Of a stretch of DNA of 64,000 nt, positions 12,001 to 23,796 are shown in pieces; positions within the stretch are counted from its first letter, which is position 1, and every line of letters starts with the position of its first letter. The notes under the pieces are model-generated. The model ran no database searches and had not been told where the DNA came from. It worked only from the letters and a program-made list of their open reading frames with translations. Both the position numbers and the translations under genes were made by a program. Source of the DNA: Whitmania pigra (Eukaryota > Annelida > Clitellata > Hirudinida > Haemopidae); NCBI GenBank assembly GCA_021613335.1, contig JAJTWR010000365.1:1-64000 (forward strand), written 5' to 3'.

Positions 12001-15000
12001 GACGAAGGTGTCATGCTCAACTACAGGTAATCAACCTGCATCAATCATTGTGCAGTACTCAATGTCATGAATCAAGTGATTACTAACCAATTAAATGGTT
12101 AATTAATAACTGGTTATTAACCATTATCGAGTGCTAAAAGCAATGCATTTTTATTTTAATGTGCATCTGTGTCGATGCTCATTGTTCACCTGTCAAAGGA
12201 TTTACCTGAAAGCTTGATTGCCTTCCATAGTTGAAACCTGTTTTTTTTATGATACACATCTGTATGAGTGGTGTCATCAGTTTATAATTTAATTTAGAGT
12301 ATTAACAGAATAACTGGTTAATTAGTTATTAGCTTACAAACTTAATAATCATAACCTTAACCAGCTCAATCTTAGATGGGTAGGGTCAAGAGATAAATAA
12401 TAATTGAAAAAACAATCCACTTACAAATTTAGTAATTGCAATCATAATCACCTCAGTCTTCCGAAGGTTTGAGAAATAAATAATTAATTTAGGAATTATT
12501 CGTTAACTAATTTAATAATCACTATCATGATCACCTCGACATTCTTCAGGGTCGAATTCCTCTTCAATTCCATCCTTGAAAACTTGACGCGCCTGAAGAG
12601 GGAGGCAGCCACGAGCGACAACCACAACTCCCTCATCAATCAACAATTACAAATGCTCGAAGTAATTTTAATTATTAATTATTAATGAGGTTACAATGAG
12701 GCTCAGAAGATTGTTGCTGTCACATACTGTTATATTTATAAATCGAGGGACTAGCTTAAACTCAATTTTTTTAATTTTATAAATAAATTGTTTAACATGA
12801 TAATTACGTGTTGAAATGTTAACGTTAATAACATTCAATATTAACAATGTTATTTCTGCGTAATTTTGCTAAAACATTCACCCTTAGTTGGAGAGACAAA
12901 GCTTGGACCAGAAGATTGAGTACGTCCTATCACTTGCAGAGAACTTGAGACATTTGTCGGATGATGACGTCAAAGGTTGACTTCCTATTTAGATGCTCAT
13001 GACTCAGACTTTTATTTATTAATGATACATGCATAAATAATTAGTTGACTGGCCATTAACAATAATAGTAATTATGATAATTATAGTAATAATGATAATT
13101 TCAAAAATAATGTTGATTATCAACAATAGTAATAGTAATGATGATGATGGTGGTAGTTAATTTATTCGATCATGAATGATTAACGAGGACCCTCTTTTCC
13201 CAGCCAATTCGAGTCTCGGACTCCAGATATCGGATGCTTACGTTGGTCTCCATAGAAACATCTCTGCCATCAGTCAGATGTGGACTGACAAGTAGGATGC
13301 TTCCTTGTTCAATGATAGTTGATGATAATGATGATGACGACAACAATAATGATGAACGCGAGGGCACTCTACAGACTCGTCGACCTCGAGACGTCCCTCA
13401 AGAAATCCGAGAGATCCTCCAAGAACCTTTCCTCGTCTGCTGCTTCCAATTCACTCTGCAATTCGCAACAGCAAAACGGTTGTTGTAATATTTATTTAAT
13501 AATAATTTATTATTGTTGATGATGATAAATAATGATTAATTGTTAACACTTGACTGGATAAAATCATATACCACATGCAGTAAAAGGTAAATGTTTCTGT
13601 TAAATGGTTTCACTAATCGAGCTCTTCAAGTCTTATTTGATGATAATTTTAGGATGCATGCTCACATTAAACCCCACGTTCGTGTCAAATCAAAGTTCAT
13701 CCTCCGAACCCCCAACCTCTGACGGCAGTGGCTCTGGTTCCGATTCGATGTTATTGAATTTGACACTCAACAACAACATCAACAAGATTCTCTCGGCCGG
13801 CCTCAAAAAGGTCTCCAGCTATCCAGTCAGTCTCAAGGGAGCCTCCGACAAGTCCTTTGTTGCGACCAACAGCGAGTTGGCAACGGTAGCCAGTACTTCC
13901 GCTCTCTTTGCATCGAAGGTTGCCTCAGCTTCTTCTACTACTCTCACGCCTGCATCGTCGGAAACGTCTGCCTCTAAGATCGAGGACGCATCTGTTCCAA
14001 CAGACATGAAAACTTCCGACACAAGTAATGAAGCTGATGAGCACAGTTTCCCCATCATTCCTTCCACCCACGATGATGATGATGATGATGACAACGACGA
14101 TAATAATGGTGTTGAGGGTGATGATAGTGCAAACAATTCAAAGGTGAGCGATGACCAAGCTTGCATCTTCAAATTCTCATCTCAAAATCATTCTTTTTCT
14201 TATTAATTTATTCATTTATTTTAAACCAGCCCATACCTGCCAGTATCAATGACGACCTTTTTGATCATAAGTCCCGATTGGTCAGAGGGGTTCACCAATC
14301 AGAAGACGTGGTCCCCAATTTGGGATCAGACATGGCTCGACTCAAAAGGAACAGAATCAGCGGTAATGAATTTTTATGGAATTTTTTAGATTTGTGGAAA
14401 ATTGTAAATTATCTTTGGTAATTGATATGGTTAATTATTAGTTGGAAAATAGATCTGCTAACTTGTTACATTGGATGATTGCAGCACTGCATGCAATTTC
14501 AATCAGTTACGTAATTAATCTCGATTAAAACGATGATCGATGAATTATTTCATTTAGTTCTAATAAAATTCGCTACATGGAATTTTTACTTAATTCTGAA
14601 CATATTGCTAACCACCCATTCTTAACCATCCTCCCATCCTACCCACCCACCTCCTCAGCCTCCTCTAAAGAGTCAAGTCTCGTGGAGGCCTCTGGTGACA
14701 AAAAGGTGAACATGAAGCAGATCTTTTCCAGTTTCCTCTCCACTGGCACCACCTGCTCCGTCAGCGACCCGACGTACGTTGATGACTCATCGACACACCT
14801 GACGTTCATTCAATTCGTCGTTATTATTACCTTTGTTGAGTGAATGATCGATTAACTGTATTTATTGATTATAACATGTTGTTGTATGCCTAAATTAACA
14901 TAATTAATTCCCGACAGGCCAGCAGATGAACACCACCTGCTGCCGGAATGCTACAAGGTCCCTGTAGCCGTGTACGACAAGGAACCTTCGTCCATCATCG

Positions 15001-15046
15001 CCTATGCACTCAGGTTCAGTAACTGTTTCTATTGTTGTTGTTGTTG

Positions 15047-15084
<38 letters not shown>

Positions 15085-16577
15085 GCTCTTCATAAATATT
15101 CATATTATTATTCAGTTCTGAAGAATATTCATCAAAGATGTCCGAACTGAGGAATCAAGCTGACGATGAGATAGGGTGAGTGAATTGGTGATTTTCCTGC
15201 TCAACTATTATTAATAGGCTGCGTACGTAGCAAGAACTTAAATATTTTATTCATATATTCATCACGTGTTTTGATGCAATGAATAATTAATTTTATATTT
15301 TTAGAGCCAAGAGGCTATTAAAAGCTGGTGAATTGGATGAAGGTTTGATGATTAAGTTAATTACCATCATTTAGTAATCATAATTTGATTTTATTAATTA
15401 TAACTATTTATTATAATTACATTCTTATTATTTAACAGCAATACTATTATTATGATTAACTAATTATAATTAGTTGTTATTATATATGAAATATTTATTA
15501 TCATCATCATCATCATCATCATTAATCAGGTAAAAAGCCAAGTGCCATCTTATCATTTTTGAAAGCCAGGGACAAAAGTCCAAACAGATTCGACCCCTCC
15601 ATGACCCCAGATGACCTCAGGTTCACAGGGCTTGGATGCTTCGATACTGTCAGATATGTGCCCCAAGACAACGACAGCACTGGAGACAGAGGTGCCTTTG
15701 AATTGTTTATTTTGTTTAATAAGTTAATTTGGTTTATTAATTTATAGTTAAGGTGCCTCTGGCACTATGCTTAAGGCATATTAGAAATGAACTATTATTA
15801 TTATTATTCAGTTTATTTGGTTTACATTTGTTGCTTCTATTTAATTTTATTTAAATATGTTTTTATTCCAATTGTTTTTTTCTTTTTCTCATGAGTTTAA
15901 GTTGTCATTTGTTTGTTTGCCTTTCCTTGTCTTGAAATTTATGCCGACATCAATGGCAACATTTTAATGAAAATCTAAAATTAAGCTTTAAAATTATTGC
16001 ACTGCTCTAAATTATGTTGCCAAAATTGTTGCTTTTCTACAGAAAGCATCTCGGATGAATTGACGACTCCGCCTCAGACTCAGAACCCAAAATTCCTTTC
16101 GACGACAACAACTGCAACAGTAGCAACAACAACAACTCAGCACAAACAAGAGTCCCAAACACGTTCTCAACAGCAAGCAAAGCAGCAACACATTAAGCTT
16201 CGTGAGTTTGGACAAATAATCATATTAATAATTATTATTATCATTATTAACATTATTAATATTATTACTATCGTTACTATAATATTTATAATTTATTTAT
16301 TTTCATTGATTTCTTAATTCCACAAAGAATTCTCGGACTCAACGACAAAGTTCTACTGCGAGGTTTGTTACGCGCAGCACTTCGAAGACCTGAGAAGAAT
16401 GATTTACCCGGACGGAGAGGAGAGGTGACATGATGACCTTTAACTGATTAATATCCGTTCATCTTAATTTGTTATCAATCATAATTTTGTCATTATTAGT
16501 ATTACTATTACCACAATTATTATTATATTATTAATATTATATCTTAATTAATATTATCATAATTATTATTGTTATTA

Positions 16578-16627
<50 letters not shown>

Positions 16628-16912
16628 GCCATTATTAATTTTGATTGTTACACCTATTGTTATTGAGATTACTATAGATTAATTAATTATCTCATAATAA
16701 TATCGTTATCAAAACCATCTAGAAAAAAATTGCCAGCATGCATTAATATTATTGTAATTTTAATCAATAAAAATTTTGACCTCCACAGCTTCATAAGGTC
16801 GTTGACCAGGTGCATCACGTGGTTCGCCAGAGGGGGGAAGTCTGGGTCGAACTTCTGCAAAACCAAGGGTGCGTGGTGTCCATTTGCTGATGATGATGAT
16901 GATGATGATGAC

Positions 16913-16951
<39 letters not shown>

Positions 16952-19124
16952 ATGATGATGATGATGATGATGATGACGATGACGATGACGATGACGATGA
17001 TGATGACGATGACGATGACGATGACGATGATGCTTCGTGTAGTCAAGATCTAAGCTGGTGATGAACACGATGATGATGATGATGATGAGGATGATGATGA
17101 TGATGATGATGATGAGGATGATGATGATGATGATGATGACGACGACGACGACGATGATGATGATGGTTATGGTGATTGTGTTAATGTCAATGATGATTGG
17201 TTATTTGGTTGGTTGATTTGATTGATTGATTGATTGATTGATTGATAGATTTGTTGGTTGGTTGTCAATCAATATGATTGACTGCTGAATGTTGTTCGTC
17301 GCCACAGACAACCGGTTCATATTGAAGCAGATGTCCTTGAAAGAGATTCAATCGTTCAACACTTTCGCACCTCACTACTTCAAGTACATCACCGATTGCT
17401 TCAAGACTGGGGTTCGTAATTGATGAATTTATAATGAGAATTATGATAGTGATTAAATCATAATATTCATCAATAATAATAATGTTATTATATATTGGTT
17501 GGTAATAATGTTAATAATTGATGATAATAATAATGTTATTTAAAATAAAGCAAAATTTATCTGTTAATGTCAAGTGAAGTTTATGTAACGACTTAATTTA
17601 GATTAAGTTATTACAGAAACATCAGTGGCCATGAAATTTTTGAAAATTATTTCATCATTTTCTATTAATTATTTTGTCAAAATGACCTCATCAGCATAAT
17701 TGACTCCTCCCACAGAGGCCGTCCTCCATGGCGAAGATTGTTGGCGTCTTCAAGGTCGTCTTCCAGAACTGCAAAACCACCGAAACTGCCAGTCAGGATC
17801 TCATCGTCATGGAGAACCTGTTCTACAACCGGCAGATCAACAAGGTTGATGATGATGATTATGGTGATGGTGATGGTAATAGTGATGGTAATGGTGAAGA
17901 TGATGATGATCGTGAGGATGATGGTGAAGGTGGTGATTAATATTATTTTTATCATAACGGTTAGAATTTAAATCTAATCTATTTTTATTTTTTAATTTAA
18001 TTTTATTTTAATTGTAGCAGTACTAGCAGTACTTCAATACTAGCGGTCTCAAGATTTTTGTTTAAATCGCCGTAATTCATTATTTTAAAATTATTTTAAA
18101 CTCCACAATTTTATGCTGATAAATTATTTTTTATATTCCAGATTTATGACCTTAAAGGTTCAATGAGAAACAGAATGGTCGACACCTTGGGAAAATCCTA
18201 CGAGGACCTAGTCCTATTGGATGAGAATCTCATCAGAGGTTGTTAACTCGATTTTGATTGACTTGTTATTTGCGCTTAATTAGTGTGAATGTGAAACAAC
18301 ATGTTCGGTAATAAATACGCATGTAGATACTACACATAATTATATATAAATACTATAGATAATATTAATGTTCTTATTGGTAATATGTAATCATGAACAC
18401 AACATAATTAAATATCCTCAATATCACCATCAAAATATTAATCACTATCTTCAATCATCAGAATCATGATAACAAGCATCATCATCACCATCACACATCA
18501 ATCCGTTACCCTTCTCTTCCAGCCATGGTGGACAACCCGTTGTACGTCCACAGCCACTCGAAACTCGTCCTCAGTTCCTCAATCGGCAGAGACACCGAGT
18601 TCTTGGCCAACAACCTCATTATGGATTACTCACTGCTCGTTGGGGTTGACGAGTCCAACCAGCTTGTTGTCGGCATCATCGGTGAGGCGTCTGATCATGT
18701 TTACTTTTTGTTTTTATTTTTGTTTGTGTTTATGTTTATGTTTATGTTTATTATAGCTGTTGTTGAGGTGGCTGTTGTAGTTCTGACTTTAATTGTCATT
18801 GTGAGTTAGAAGTTCTGATAGTTGACGAAGGTGTTGCTGTGATTCCATTCGTGATTGTGTTAATTAGGTAATAATGACAAGTTCTAAAGAGAGATTGTAG
18901 TCATGAATAATGTGGCATGAATTAATGAAAGCATTCCTGTTCTGAATCTATTTAAGCTTAAATGTTTGTAAATATTAGTATTGTGGCCTAACAAAAATAA
19001 TAATTTCTCGTTTCACTTGCACATTTGTATACTCAGATTACTTGAGAACGTTCACATGGGACAAGAAAGTTGAGATGATCTTCAAGATTACTTATGGAAG
19101 TAAGTGACAACTGGTGTTTGGTGG

Positions 19125-19158
<34 letters not shown>

Positions 19159-19439
19159 GGTGGTGATGAATTTCATTGATCGAAACTCTAGACTGCTTTA
19201 ATTTAATATCTAATCAATTACATTAATTTAAATAAATAAAATTTTATTTAATAAAAAAAAAAAAAAAAAAGTAACTCAGTTGCTCAAAATGACTCTCCCT
19301 CCTCTCAGGCAAAATGCCAACTGTGGTTTCACCCGAGATCTACCGAAGACGTTTCCTCGATGCCATGGACAGGTACTTCCTGGCTGTGCCAGACAAGTGG
19401 AAGGGACTCGGAAGAAACTTGAGCGAGGCCTTATTGTAA
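3045..19439 (+). CDS. PIKFYVE: PIKfyve, FYVE-type phosphatidylinositol 3-phosphate 5-kinase
   Basis: Makes PI(3,5)P2 from PI3P on endosomes. My model has 39 exons, all GT-AG and phase-consistent: 3045-3209, 4477-4657, 5409-5727, 5984-6056, 6423-6571, 6865-6976, 7237-7381, 7499-7672, 7892-7982, 8203-8380, 8569-8748, 9110-9250, 9464-9590, 9731-9825, 10048-10803, 10869-11098, 11259-11511, 11614-11789, 11913-12026, 12550-12661, 12888-12975, 13204-13291, 13363-13478, 13653-14143, 14230-14362, 14659-14773, 14918-15013, 15116-15175, 15305-15342, 15530-15691, 16043-16201, 16328-16424, 16789-16868, 17308-17411, 17716-17844, 18142-18238, 18523-18681, 19037-19099, 19309-19439. The product is 2058 aa, against about 2100 in vertebrates. 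Domain order is FYVE (aa ~60-118), DEP (~250-333), CCT/TCP1-like plus Cys-rich (~470-1260) and PIP kinase (~1775-2050). Kinase motifs DLKGS, DYSLLVG and IIDYL are intact. The start is uncertain: ATGs at 3045, 3051 and 3072 share the frame, and the N-terminus is shorter than in vertebrates, so an upstream exon may exist. Confidence 0.96.
4477..4657 (+). other. FYVE zinc finger exon of PIKfyve
   Basis: The exon encodes WMPD, then paired cysteines, the basic RRHHCR core and further C-x2-C pairs. These are the hallmarks of a PI3P-binding FYVE finger. The last Cys pair (CCDYC) is supplied by the next exon at 5409. The domain recruits the kinase to endosomes carrying PI3P. All the expected ligand cysteines and the histidine pair are visible. 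Confidence 0.97.
6423..6976 (+). other. DEP domain exons of PIKfyve
   Basis: Two exons (6423-6571 and 6865-6976) read as a DEP fold: a basic start with MRTSI, then SDIVDWLI, then the helix GQALLDGNWLE and the strand FRDNPRTFYRP. They join in phase 2. DEP domains usually assist membrane or protein association. Confidence 0.93.
7145..7216. repeat. Direct repeat of about 33 bp in a PIKfyve intron
   Basis: The string beginning AATAATAAATAACAGTAATT and continuing through TGTAAATATAATG occurs twice, about 42 bases apart, just upstream of exon 7. It looks like a small local duplication with no visible function. Confidence 0.7.
8203..12026 (+). other. CCT/TCP1-like chaperonin-type region of PIKfyve
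   Basis: Exons 10-19 carry the conserved middle of PIKfyve. They include MDIRNFVKIKK, LVEKSVSRIARE, GITLIINVK, GCSIILRGG and, after a low-complexity insert in exon 15 (10048-10803), the Cys-rich block VRRFAHGQGC followed by SFGKYLELRF. In animals this region holds the scaffold contacts (Vac14 and Fig4). The GCSIILRGG block matches the nucleotide-fold segment shared with group II chaperonins. Confidence 0.92.
9338..9418. repeat. Tandem repeat of about 36 bp in a PIKfyve intron
   Basis: A unit containing ATCGTCACCCTTGTAATTG plus a TATCATCATT tract is repeated in tandem between exons 12 and 13. It appears to be a recent slippage or duplication product. Confidence 0.7.
15035..15085. repeat. (TTG)n/(TTA)n microsatellite in a PIKfyve intron
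   Basis: A run of TTG units passes into TTA units directly upstream of exon 28. A similar (TTA)n block lies at about 16557-16627. Confidence 0.85.
16328..19439 (+). other. Lipid kinase (PIPK) catalytic domain of PIKfyve
   Basis: Exons 32-39 encode the catalytic domain. KFYCEVCYAQHF leads into RGGKSGSNF (the glycine-rich loop) and RFILKQM (the ATP-binding lysine). Then come DLKGS, DYSLLVG (catalytic loop), IIDYLRTFTWDKK (metal site) and the activation-loop stretch GKMPTVVSPE. The stop TAA is at 19437-19439. No key residue is missing, so the enzyme is probably active. Confidence 0.95.
16885..17165. repeat. Large (GAT)n/(GAC)n array in a PIKfyve intron
   Basis: This nearly pure GAT array with interspersed GAC units starts 17 bases after the exon 33 donor. 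A (GATT)n run follows at about 17217-17250. Long open frames of poly-Asp, poly-Met or poly-Ile across it are repeat artefacts. Being right beside a donor, it could affect splicing, but that is inference. Confidence 0.9.
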
Positions 19440-20079
19440 ACAAGACGACTTGATTTTAATTGGCGTTAGAAATTCTATTAAACTTAAGAGTTTTTACTTC
19501 CTTGTCAGTTGTTGTTGTCGTCGATTTGATTTTAATTTCTTGTTCGTTTCCCACCGAGTCGTTCAAAACATCTTTTAACTTAATTTGCTCAAAACATCGT
19601 TTAACATAATTTTTCAAAACATCGTTTAACATAATTTTTCAAAACATCGTTTAACATAATTTTTCAAAACATCGTTTAACATAATTTTTCAAAACATCGT
19701 TTAACTTAATTTGAGTGTACAGACGGCCTGCGAGTTCTAAGCAGGGTGCAAGATTTGCCATGGAAATGATTTCGTTGTTCGAATTAAATTGTAAATTTCA
19801 TTGATTTGAACATTTTTTAAAGTTAAACTGACCGAAATGTGACTAGCCACATTAGCCCCTGTACATTTACAACTGTACTGTAACTCTGTACATCTCAGCA
19901 AACGAAAGAATCCTTTCATGAGGCTTGTAGATCTGCTTGTTATCATTAGTGATCACTTAACAGTAGCTAGTTTTAAACTTCCACAAATTATTTTAGTTAT
20001 CAATAAATGAATAATAAATCTCTACAAGTTCCCTACCTTGTCTTATCCATCAACTAATCATTAACTATTAATATGAATA
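19440..20079 (+). other. PIKfyve 3' untranslated region
   Basis: This follows the stop codon. It holds a 25-bp tandem repeat array (separate entry) and candidate polyadenylation signals AATAAA at 20002-20007 and 20013-20018. No coding sequence is supported. Confidence 0.6.
19565..19712. repeat. 25-bp minisatellite in the PIKfyve 3' UTR
   Basis: A unit of about 25 bp containing AAAACATCGTTTAACATAAT then TTTTC is repeated about six times with few changes. It lies within the likely 3' UTR, so it would be present in mature mRNA. Confidence 0.9.
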
Positions 20080-20117
20080 AACTAATTAATTACTTTTTAA
20101 AGCCCCAGACCAATAAG

Positions 20118-20564
20118 ACATTTGTTTCTTCCACAAAGAAAACAATAATTTTGTCATGGAGGTCCATAGTTCCAGTCAAGGCTTATTGGTCATTTCCATC
20201 ATCGTCTTCATCTTCCCCATCGCAAGGTCTGACTTTGGTCTTTTTAGCATAGGTGAAGGTCAGGGGCCTGTCAATGGTCAATGGACTTGCAGGTTGCTCT
20301 GTTGGTAAAGGAGATGAGAGCATATCTGCAAATTACAATTTAAATTATCTATATTAATCATTTAATCTCTATTAATGCCAAATAATCCAAATATAATCAG
20401 ACAAACAACCTTAAATGATAAAAAGCAGTTGACGTTTTGACTTATTTGATGTTTTCGTCTTTGGGATAGAGACTCAGATTCCTGATTGGAAGATATCTTG
20501 CAGCTTCTCGATAGTTATTGTGCCTTGTTGAAGCTGGTCACCTATAATAGCTTCGGAGTTTAAG
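20118..20564 (-). pseudogene. Broken duplicate of the 3' end of the nucleolin-like gene
   Basis: On the minus strand, 20325 down to about 20172 matches the final exon of the nucleolin-like gene (20953-21454). It has the same acceptor context and the YAKxxKxDL-like segment, but much of the Lys-rich and Asp-rich part is lost. About 20564 down to 20434 matches that gene's preceding exon (21582-21727). The intron between them is kept, so this is a DNA-level duplication and not a processed copy. The sequence past the stop is also shared (AAGACATTTG and CACAAAGAAAACAAT). Substitutions and deletions break the frame. Confidence 0.8.
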
Positions 20565-20952
20565 ATTGTTATCAATATTTTCGTTAAAAATCATCATTGC
20601 TAGAAACTTCGTTGATCAGTGTGAATTCACTTGCCTGCAAATTCTCAGATTTGCTGCACAAATGATTGTTCAACGTTCGGTTTTAATTGTAAGTTGTGAA
20701 ACTGATCATCCTTCACAAGGTATTTAGATCTTGTCAGTCTTAGGTAGTTCATCACTTTCATAATTTTGCATCAATTTACCAATAGATATCTTGTCTCATC
20801 CATGAACATCAACTCACTGCATCTAAACAGCTAATGTTGTACTTCTCAAAGCATCACCCCAATCAAATAACACAATAAGACATTTGAAATAAAAAAGTTT
20901 CTTTCACAAAGAAAACAATCACTTTATCATCATCTTTGTCTTCAGTCAAGGC

Positions 20953-23796
20953 TTATTCATCATCGTCGTCATCATCCTCGTCGTCATCATCTTCGTCGTC
21001 GTCATCATCATCATCATCATCGTCGTCATCATCATCATCATCCTCGTCATCATCATCATCCTCGTCATCATCATCCTCGTCATCATCATCATCTTCCTCC
21101 ATCATTTTCATCTTCTTCAATAATTCCTCCTTCTTGGCTTTGGCCAATTCCTTCTTGCTCTCGGCCTTCACCGGTTGAGCCTTCATCTTTGCTGCATCAA
21201 CAACAGCGACCTTCTCATCCTTCTTGTCAACAACCTTTGACCCCTCCTTCTCTGTGACCTCCTGTTTGCCCTTCTTGGCCTTTTTCTTGGCTTCTTTCTG
21301 CAGCTGAGCATCGCTCTTAACAAGGTCTGACTTTGGGTTCCTGAGGTTCAAGACTTTAGCGTAGGTGAAGGTCAAGGGCCTGTCGTCAATGGACTTGGCT
21401 TCCTTGAGGACGCTCTTGCAGGTTGCTTCGTCAGCAAAGGAAACGAAGGCGTATCTGCAAATTAAAATTTAATCATAAATTTAATAAACTGCCACTTAGT
21501 AAGATTATCACAATTATTAATCATTAATATTTATCACCACTGTTATATCATTTGCAACAATCTGTAAATGATTTGACAAACCCTTTTGACTTAGTTGATG
21601 CCTTTGTCTTTGGGAGGGAGACTTGGATTCCTGATGGGAAGACAGCTTGGAGCTTCTCCACAGTTATTGTGTCCTTGTTGAACCCGGTCACGAATAATCT
21701 CTTTGGGTCGAGTTTAAGATCTCCTGCCTAGAATAACACAATACAGAACAATGTTAACATGTTATTGGAACCATATTAAATTAATCACATATATATATCA
21801 TTTACTAATAATAAATTTATATAATATTATAAATTAAGATTATAAGATATTATAAGATTAAGATTTCTTAATCTACCAACCTTCTTCTTATCGTGTTCAC
21901 TCTTCAATCCAACATAATCCAAAATAAACTTTTCTCCTTTCAACTGTGCGTCCTTAAGAGCCTTCATGTTGGCCTCAGCTGTTGCTTGGTCCTTGAACAA
22001 CAGGTATGCATTGCTGGCAAAATGGAACATCTTATGTAATTTAACAGTTACTTATAATTTTATATATATATGCTCATGTATAACAGCACAAGTATCTCTA
22101 AACTATCAAAGTCATAATTAACTGAGGATAATTTATTCTGACGTAATTAATTAGTAACTGACCCGTAACTCTTCTTAACCTTCTTTCCATCCTCTGCATG
22201 AGCCCTGTAGTAAACTTTGACAGTCACATCGATGATGTCATTGCTCAGGTTCTTGATGTCGCTCTCAGTGACCTTCTTGTTGATGTTTTTGATCAACAAC
22301 ATCCTGCTGTTGCGGTCCTCTGTCAGAATCAAATTTAAATTAATTACAATTTCAATGAACAAATATATATATACTTAATTTTTAATTTTATCATTAAAAG
22401 GCAGAATTCAGTACAATAACTATCATAGCTTATAACTAAGTACTTAGTCTTAATGTTGCTAACCCATAGCCTTCCTGTAAATATCTTCTTCAGTTTCTGG
22501 TTTTTCCTCTGCAACCTTCTGTGGCTCAGCAGCTTTCTTGGGTTCAGCAGCCTTGGCTTTCTTAGGACTGGCCTCTACTTTGGCCTTCTTGACAACTTCC
22601 TCCTCCTCATCATCTGATTCCTCTCTGCCTCTCTTCTTCAGAATAGACTTGAGTGGAGTCTCCTTGTCCTTCTTGGCAGAAACTGGAGCAGCTACAGGTT
22701 TGCCCTTTTTGGCTTCGGAATTGGGAGTCTTATTCTGAGCAGCAGGAGCCTTGGTCTGTGACACTGGTGTCTTGTTCTGGGCACCTTTGGCAGGAGCTTT
22801 AGCTTCTGGTGAGAAGATCAACTTCTTCTTTTCAACAGGTGATTTGGCTTCTGAGTAAAGTTTAATAAATAATAGTTTAATAAAAAAGACAAATACAGTA
22901 GTACATTGTAGGCCTGTACATCATGATCATTACAAACCAACCTTCATCGTCGTCGTCATCACTCTCCCTTTGCCTCTTTTTATTGTTTTTGTTGTTGGAG
23001 GCAGGTGTTGTCTGTTTCTGGTTGGGTGTGGGAGTGTTTTTCTTGTTTGGTTTGTTGTTCTGGACGGGTGTTGCTGCCTTTGCGGCTTTCTCAGTTTTCT
23101 TCTTTCCACTGTTTGTGTTCATTACAGCCTGGAGAAAGTAAATATGTTAGCTACAATTTTTTTTTGACACATGTGTTACAGCATATAATTTAATAATTTC
23201 TACAAACAAATACTTTTAAAAAGATATGGTCATAAGATCCATTTACCTCCAGATCAGCAACTGTGAGATCAGATTGATCATCAAACTTGACATTATTTTT
23301 CTTGGTTTCACTCTTTGGGGTTTGTTTCGGTGTTGTGACTTTCTGGGTCTTGTTTGTCTGAGGAGTGCCAGCCTAAAAGTTTAATTGAATTAGAACCACA
23401 ACCGATAAAATTATGTTTGATCTAAAGTCACCTATAAATCAAAACATGCTAGGAATTTTGTGCCGTGACATATTAAAATTTATCGAACACATGGCATGCT
23501 TCAGGTCTGAAAACGAGTAGCTGTTTCGACTAAAAAAATATATCGAATTAGAACTGATCCATCAAACGCAAGAATGAATCGACGTAGTCGTTACCAAAAT
23601 AGTACCTAACTTCATTACAATTAAACATGCGATCAATCTTGTCACCACGTTATGATCGAATTATCGCTCCTAATCGTTACACGTGAAATGCGATCAAAAG
23701 CTCAAAAACAGGCCGATCGAGACATAACAACGTTTAAAGTATGAAAACAAAGTCTACCTTGGATCCACCACCGTTCTTCTTAATATTCTTAGTCAT
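20953..23796 (-). CDS. Nucleolin-like RNA-binding protein, two RRMs and an acidic C-terminal tail
   Basis: Eight phase-consistent exons: 23796-23758, 23372-23247, 23128-22942, 22850-22464, 22319-22163, 22013-21881, 21727-21582, 21454-20953; 558 aa. The N-terminal half is low-complexity, rich in Lys, Ala, Pro, Thr and Gln, with basic clusters (KKRQRE, KKRGREE) next to short acidic runs, as in nucleolin-type nucleolar proteins. RRM1 has RNP2 MLLIKNI and RNP1-like SYGNAYLLF. RRM2 has RNP2 LFVTGF and a good RNP1, KGYAFVSF. A Lys-rich stretch follows, then about 50 almost pure Asp/Glu residues to the stop (20953-20955). The usual nucleolin order has acidic blocks N-terminal and RGG repeats C-terminal; here the acid block is last and no RGG is seen. 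It is probably nucleolar and rRNA-related, but strict orthology is not shown. Confidence 0.85.

Noticed and set aside
13819..14172. Minus-strand 117-codon frame
   Set aside because: Antisense of the Ser/Thr-rich PIKfyve exon 24; no features of its own.
16687..17068. Long open frames of poly-Asp, poly-Ser, poly-Ile and poly-His on both strands
   Set aside because: They are translations of a (GAT)n intron array in every frame and have no flanking coding sequence.
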